From: Campylobacterota bacterium
Lineage (GTDB): Bacteria > Campylobacterota > Campylobacteria > Campylobacterales > SZUA-545
Reading direction: 5' to 3'
Assembly: GCA_030836705.1 (NCBI GenBank)
Contig: JAUPLZ010000024.1
Location: forward strand, 1 to 7,306
DNA: 7,306 nucleotides
In this document: piece by piece, positions 3,792-7,306 of the stretch
Layout: each line of letters begins with the position of its first letter
Numbering within the stretch: position 1 is the first letter of the stretch
The notes under the pieces: model-generated
Told to the model about the DNA's origin: nothing
The model's database searches: none
Seen by the model: only the letters and a program-made list of their open reading frames with translations
Program-made: the position numbers and the translations under genes

Positions 3792-6551
3792 ATGGATTAT
3801 AAAGAGACTCTTCTTCTCCCAAATACAACCTTTCCTATGCGTGGAAATCTTACTCAAAATGAGCCTGCTAGATATAGTAAATGGATTGAAAAAAATATTT
3901 ATAATAAAATGAAACAAAATAGAAAAGAGGCAAAAAAGTTTACTCTGCACGATGGTCCTCCTTATGCAAACGGCAATATTCACATAGGTCATGCACTCAA
4001 TAAAGTATTAAAAGATATTATCGTTAAATATAACTATTTTCAAGGCAAAAGCGTCAGATTTACACCCGGCTGGGACTGTCACGGGCTTCCTATTGAGCAG
4101 CAAGTAGAAAAAGATTTGGGCAAAGAAAAAAAAGAGAGTCTGCCAAAAACAAAATTAAGAGAACTTTGCCGCGCGCATGCAAAAAAATATGTAGATATCC
4201 AAAGAGAAGAGTTTAAGTCACTAGGAGTTGTAGCGGATTGGGAGAATCCGTATGTAACTATGGATTTTAAATTTGAAGCAAATATTTATAGAGAATTAGT
4301 AAGAGTAGCAAAAGCCGGACTTTTAAAAGAGAGAAAAAAACCGGTTTATTGGTCGTGGGCAGCAAAAACAGCGCTTGCGGAAGCTGAGGTTGAATACCAA
4401 GATAAAGAGGATTATTCTATATATATTTCATTTGAATTAAGCGATGAAGCGAAAAAGAAACTAGACATAGATGGCAAAAAAGCGGGAGTTGTGATATGGA
4501 CTACGACACCTTGGACAATTCCTGCAAATGTTGCTATTAGTTTAAATCCTGAAGAAGAGTATGTTTTAACAAATGATGGATATATAGTAGCTCAAAAAAG
4601 ACATGAAGCTTTGTTAAATGAAAAAGTGATTAAAGGTGATGTTATAAAAAGCTTTAAAGCATCTTTGCTTGAAAAACTTACAGCCATCAATCCTCTAAAC
4701 CAAAGAGATAGTTTGCTTATTTTGGGCGAACATGTTCTTATGGAAAACGGAAGCGGTTGTGTTCATACGGCACCGGGGCATGGTGAAGATGACTATAGGG
4801 TCGGCTTGAAGTATGACCTTGAGGTAGTAATGCCTGTCGATGAAAACGGAAAGTATGACGAGACAATAGCAAGCTTAAAACTTCTTCCAAATGCAAGTGA
4901 ATATGTCAGCAAACATATATTTGATATGAATGATGAGATAATCAATTTGCTTGGCGATTCTGTTTTGAGCGTAAAAAAATTTATGCACTCATATCCGCAC
5001 TGCTGGAGAACGCATAAGCCTGTCATTTTTAGAGCCACAAAACAGTGGTTTATAGTGATGGATGAAAACAAAAAAGATGAAGATAAAACCTTAAGAGAGA
5101 TAGCAGTAGATGAGATACAAAAAACCTCATTTAATCCATCTTGGGGGCAAAACAGACTCAAATCAATGGTTGAAAATAGACCCGATTGGTGTATTTCAAG
5201 ACAAAGAGATTGGGGCGTGCCGATAGCATTTTTTAAGGACAAAAAAACAGGTGAAATTATCCTTGACGATAAGGTTTTAAACTTCATAGCCGGTATTTTT
5301 GATACATTTGGTGCCGATGCTTGGTATTCTATGGAGATAAAAGAGCTTTTGTATCCCGGTGCGCCGTATGATGCTGATGATTTGGAAAAAGTAAATGATA
5401 TTCTTGATGTCTGGTTTGATAGTGGCTCGACTCAGTTTGCCGTGCTAAAAAGCCTTAGTTACGATGCCGGAGAGTTTCCTGCCGATGTATATTTGGAAGG
5501 AAGCGATCAGCATAGAGGCTGGTTTCAAAGCTCGCTTCTTACAAGCTGTGCCACAAACTCAAAAGCTCCTTATAAATCCGTAATAACACATGGCTTTACG
5601 GTGGATGAAAAGGGCGAGAAGATGAGCAAATCAAAAGGAAATGTCGTCGCTCCGTCAAAGGTAATCAAGCAACACGGTTCTGAGATTTTAAGATTGTGGG
5701 TTGCTATGAGTGACTTTACTCTTGATGTAAAAATAAGCGACAATATCTTAAACCAAATAGCGGAGCAGTATAGAAAACTAAGAAATACTATAAGGTTTTT
5801 GCTAGCAAATATCGGTGACCTTGAAATGCCTCTTGAAGTAGAAAAAATGGGTGTTCTTGATAGGTGGATTTTATCCCGTGCAAAAGAGGTTTTTGATGAG
5901 GCAAAAGAGGCTTATGACAATTATGATTTTGCAAAGGCGTTTCATAAAATTAGTAATTTTTTAACTGTCGATTTGTCTGGAATCTATCTTGATCTTTGCA
6001 AAGACAAACTCTATTGTGACGGCAAAAACGATATTCACAGACAAGCAAGCCAAAGTGCTATGTTTTATATCGTAAGAACTCTTTTAGGGTTAATCGCACC
6101 TGTTCTTACTCACACCGCCGATGAAGCCTTAGAGCATGCGCCTGCGGTTTTAAGAGGAAAATGTGAAGATTTGTTTGATTTTGAGTATGCAGCCATTCCT
6201 GATGTTATATCCGCTATCGATACCGCTTATTTTAAAGAGGCTAGAGAGAAATTTAATACGATAGTGGATGAGCTAAAAAAAGAAAAAATTATCAAAAACA
6301 CACTTGAGCTTGTTTTGGTAACTGATTCAAAAAATATTTTGGCGATTGATTTCACGGAAGCTCAAGATTGGTTTGTAGTAAGCGGCGTGGTTGATGCAGA
6401 GCCAAAAGAGGAGCTGGCTTCGTTTAAAGTTCAAAATGATAATTTTTATATAGTTAAATCAACAAAACATAAATGCCCTAGATGCTGGAAGTTTTCCGCA
6501 GATAAAGAAGACGGACTCTGCCCTAGATGTGATGAGGTGGTTAATGTTTGA
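3792..6551 (+). CDS. ileS: Isoleucine--tRNA ligase (IleRS)
   Basis: 919 residues, full length for bacterial IleRS, the class I synthetase that charges tRNA-Ile and edits mischarged valine in the cytosol. Landmarks in order: the HIGH block PPYANGNIHIGH (56-67), GWDCHGLPIE (93-102), the CP1 editing domain with WTTTPWT (236-242) and HTAPGHGEDDY (325-335), WCISRQRDWGVP (466-477), DVWFDSGST (539-547), YLEGSDQHRGWFQSS (567-581), the KMSKS loop (610-614), the tRNA-binding helical domain, and a C-terminal zinc ribbon with C895-x2-C898 and C910-x2-C913. The zinc ribbon marks the bacterial type. The start at 3792 matches the usual N-terminus (MDYKETL-LP-T-FPM). Nothing is truncated or missing. It probably has its own promoter; its last 8 nt overlap a small downstream ORF. 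Confidence 0.99.
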   Translation: MDYKETLLLPNTTFPMRGNLTQNEPARYSKWIEKNIYNKMKQNRKEAKKFTLHDGPPYANGNIHIGHALNKVLKDIIVKYNYFQGKSVRFTPGWDCHGLPIEQQVEKDLGKEKKESLPKTKLRELCRAHAKKYVDIQREEFKSLGVVADWENPYVTMDFKFEANIYRELVRVAKAGLLKERKKPVYWSWAAKTALAEAEVEYQDKEDYSIYISFELSDEAKKKLDIDGKKAGVVIWTTTPWTIPANVAISLNPEEEYVLTNDGYIVAQKRHEALLNEKVIKGDVIKSFKASLLEKLTAINPLNQRDSLLILGEHVLMENGSGCVHTAPGHGEDDYRVGLKYDLEVVMPVDENGKYDETIASLKLLPNASEYVSKHIFDMNDEIINLLGDSVLSVKKFMHSYPHCWRTHKPVIFRATKQWFIVMDENKKDEDKTLREIAVDEIQKTSFNPSWGQNRLKSMVENRPDWCISRQRDWGVPIAFFKDKKTGEIILDDKVLNFIAGIFDTFGADAWYSMEIKELLYPGAPYDADDLEKVNDILDVWFDSGSTQFAVLKSLSYDAGEFPADVYLEGSDQHRGWFQSSLLTSCATNSKAPYKSVITHGFTVDEKGEKMSKSKGNVVAPSKVIKQHGSEILRLWVAMSDFTLDVKISDNILNQIAEQYRKLRNTIRFLLANIGDLEMPLEVEKMGVLDRWILSRAKEVFDEAKEAYDNYDFAKAFHKISNFLTVDLSGIYLDLCKDKLYCDGKNDIHRQASQSAMFYIVRTLLGLIAPVLTHTADEALEHAPAVLRGKCEDLFDFEYAAIPDVISAIDTAYFKEAREKFNTIVDELKKEKIIKNTLELVLVTDSKNILAIDFTEAQDWFVVSGVVDAEPKEELASFKVQNDNFYIVKSTKHKCPRCWKFSADKEDGLCPRCDEVVNV

Positions 6552-6657
6552 TGTTACAAAACCAATAGGTGTAGAGATTGTTATGGGGACAATTGTTGCA
6601 ATTGTCCTTCTTTCGTTGCTTGGAGTGTTATTGGTTAATAAATTAAGAGATAAATAA
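6544..6657 (+). CDS. Small single-pass membrane protein ORF (37 aa) overlapping the ileS stop
   Basis: An ATG at 6544 overlaps the end of ileS by 8 nt in another frame and opens 37 codons to TAA 6655-6657. GAGGTGG at 6534-6540 is a good Shine-Dalgarno 6 nt (from GAGG) before the ATG, so translational coupling to ileS is plausible. The product has a short N-terminus (MFDVTKPIGVE), about 20 uninterrupted hydrophobic residues (12-31, IVMGTIVAIVLLSLLGVLLV) and a basic tail NKLRDK, predicting one helix with the C-terminus in the cytoplasm. I do not recognise a family and assign no function. Its last 15 nt overlap the minus-strand Maf gene. A perfect hairpin lies within it (6587-6607), so an alternative reading is that the segment is just the ileS 3' region and terminator. 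Confidence 0.6.
   Translation: MFDVTKPIGVEIVMGTIVAIVLLSLLGVLLVNKLRDK
6585..6609 (+). terminator. Perfect hairpin inside the small ORF; possible ileS terminator
   Basis: Arms 6587-6595 and 6599-6607 (GGACAATTG/CAATTGTCC, 9 bp) enclose loop TTG, with two further G-T wobbles outward (6585-6586 with 6608-6609). The plus-strand continuation TTCTTTCGTTG is only partly U-rich, so it is a weak intrinsic terminator at best. The minus strand has no T-run after it, so it does not serve the Maf gene. It lies 34 nt beyond the ileS stop. Confidence 0.4.
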
Positions 6658-7306
6658 TCGCTCTTTTTCTATCGCCTCTTTTAGATTTTTTTCTATCATT
6701 TCCATGGTTTGCGTAAAAAGAGCGGAGATGTCATCTTCTTGAATATGCAAAAAAGAGGTAAAAATGGTATTTAAAATATGCCAAAGCGTTCCACTTGTCA
6801 ATATTCCGGTGACATTTTCATTTTTGTTTTGTATTGTAGTGGCAAAATAGGCTCTATCAATCACCAAAAACAACTCTTTTTTTGTTTTAATTTGAGCGGA
6901 TTTTAAAATAGTAAAAAAATCATTCAAATAATCATCTAAGAGAGTTTTATAGTCCATTTCACTCTCTTTGAAAACATCTTTTTGTAAAAATGCCTCTTCT
7001 ATTTCTTTTAGTGCTTTTTGTTTATCTATTTTTTTTAAATTAAGCTCTTTTGGCTGTTTTGGAGCAGCTCCTTTTATGTATGCGCCGTCGCTTAAGTTGT
7101 AAACAATTGCATCTTTTTTTGAAGCTATTGCATGCTCAAACATCTCTCTTGAAAGTGAAAATAGCGAGTTTGTGTAGATATTAGAGGAGAAATTGCCTCT
7201 TGTTGGTATTTTTTCTTGTGACTTATCATTTAAGTTGTCATAGTATGAGCCAGATGCGTGTTGCTTGCCATCACTTTTAAAGCCCACATCAAGCCCGCAC
7301 AAAAGA
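6643..7306 (-). CDS. Maf/DUF115 family motility accessory factor (6-hydroxymethylpterin pyrophosphokinase MptE-like), C-terminal part
   Basis: The gene enters from the right edge and ends at TAA 6645-6643; 220 complete codons are visible. It opens with LLCGLDVGFKSDGKQHASG, matching the Maf/DUF115 strand and loop (GxDLgy-dG-sHA-G), followed by TNSLFSLSREMFEHAI and VYNLSDGAYIKGA, the family's (V)YN-(T)(E/D)GGA-I-GA block. Proteins of this family in Campylobacterota are involved in transferring nonulosonic acids such as pseudaminic acid to flagellin and are needed for motility; that role is inferred here from the family. The remaining roughly 135 residues are a helical, charged C-terminal region. 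The TTG at 7302-7300 is an internal leucine codon, since the conserved fold is already under way. No terminator is visible after the stop; the 3' end overlaps the convergent small ORF by 15 bp. Confidence 0.8.
   Translation of the reverse strand, partial: LLCGLDVGFKSDGKQHASGSYYDNLNDKSQEKIPTRGNFSSNIYTNSLFSLSREMFEHAIASKKDAIVYNLSDGAYIKGAAPKQPKELNLKKIDKQKALKEIEEAFLQKDVFKESEMDYKTLLDDYLNDFFTILKSAQIKTKKELFLVIDRAYFATTIQNKNENVTGILTSGTLWHILNTIFTSFLHIQEDDISALFTQTMEMIEKNLKEAIEKERLFIS

Noticed and set aside
4793..5287. 164-codon minus-strand ORF inside ileS
   Set aside because: Antisense shadow of conserved IleRS sequence; the composition reflects reversed IleRS codons.

Overview
The window is AT-rich, densely packed chromosome that looks like a Campylobacterota (epsilonproteobacterium) of the Sulfurimonas type. 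This is inferred from lysine/isoleucine-rich proteins, heavy AGA/AAA/TTA codon use, a reduced CinA-type protein, a P. aeruginosa-type PPK2 and a Maf/DUF115 flagellin-modification protein. The genus is a guess; the class-level placement is firmer. It reads as core genome: no transposase, integrase, phage gene, CRISPR array or toxin-antitoxin pair is visible.

Layout, left to right. Positions 1-382 hold the 3' end of a plus-strand zinc-type alcohol dehydrogenase/quinone reductase. Four minus-strand tRNA genes follow (transcribed in the order Lys-UUU, Glu-UUC, Val-UAC, Asp-GUC; 783 down to 431), all with encoded CCA. They are driven by a perfect consensus promoter (TTGACA-17 bp-TATAAT, 859-831) preceded by A-tract DNA. 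Next upstream on the minus strand is cinA (1973-888), whose 3' end carries a palindrome that may act as its terminator and abuts the tRNA promoter. A 47-bp divergent gap separates cinA from ppk2 (2021-2845, plus). After ppk2 come a 14-bp-stem hairpin, an NAD(P)-binding SDR/epimerase-like protein (2895-3710), and ileS (3792-6551), which has its own extended -10 promoter. A 37-codon single-pass membrane ORF (6544-6657) starts inside the ileS stop region with a good ribosome-binding site. The window ends with the C-terminal part of a Maf/DUF115 protein on the minus strand (7306-6643), whose stop overlaps the small ORF tail to tail.

Functionally the genes are housekeeping: translation supply (tRNAs, IleRS), polyphosphate-driven nucleotide phosphorylation (PPK2), NMN/pyridine nucleotide salvage (CinA C-terminal domain) and flagellin glycosylation (Maf). 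They do not form one pathway. The observations most worth a second look are the unannotated small membrane ORF behind ileS with its embedded perfect hairpin, the terminator-like hairpin inside the tRNA operon, the acceptor-stem mismatch in tRNA-Asp, and the CinA protein whose N-terminal nucleotide-pyrophosphatase domain has lost its signature motifs. I see no clear new multi-gene system.
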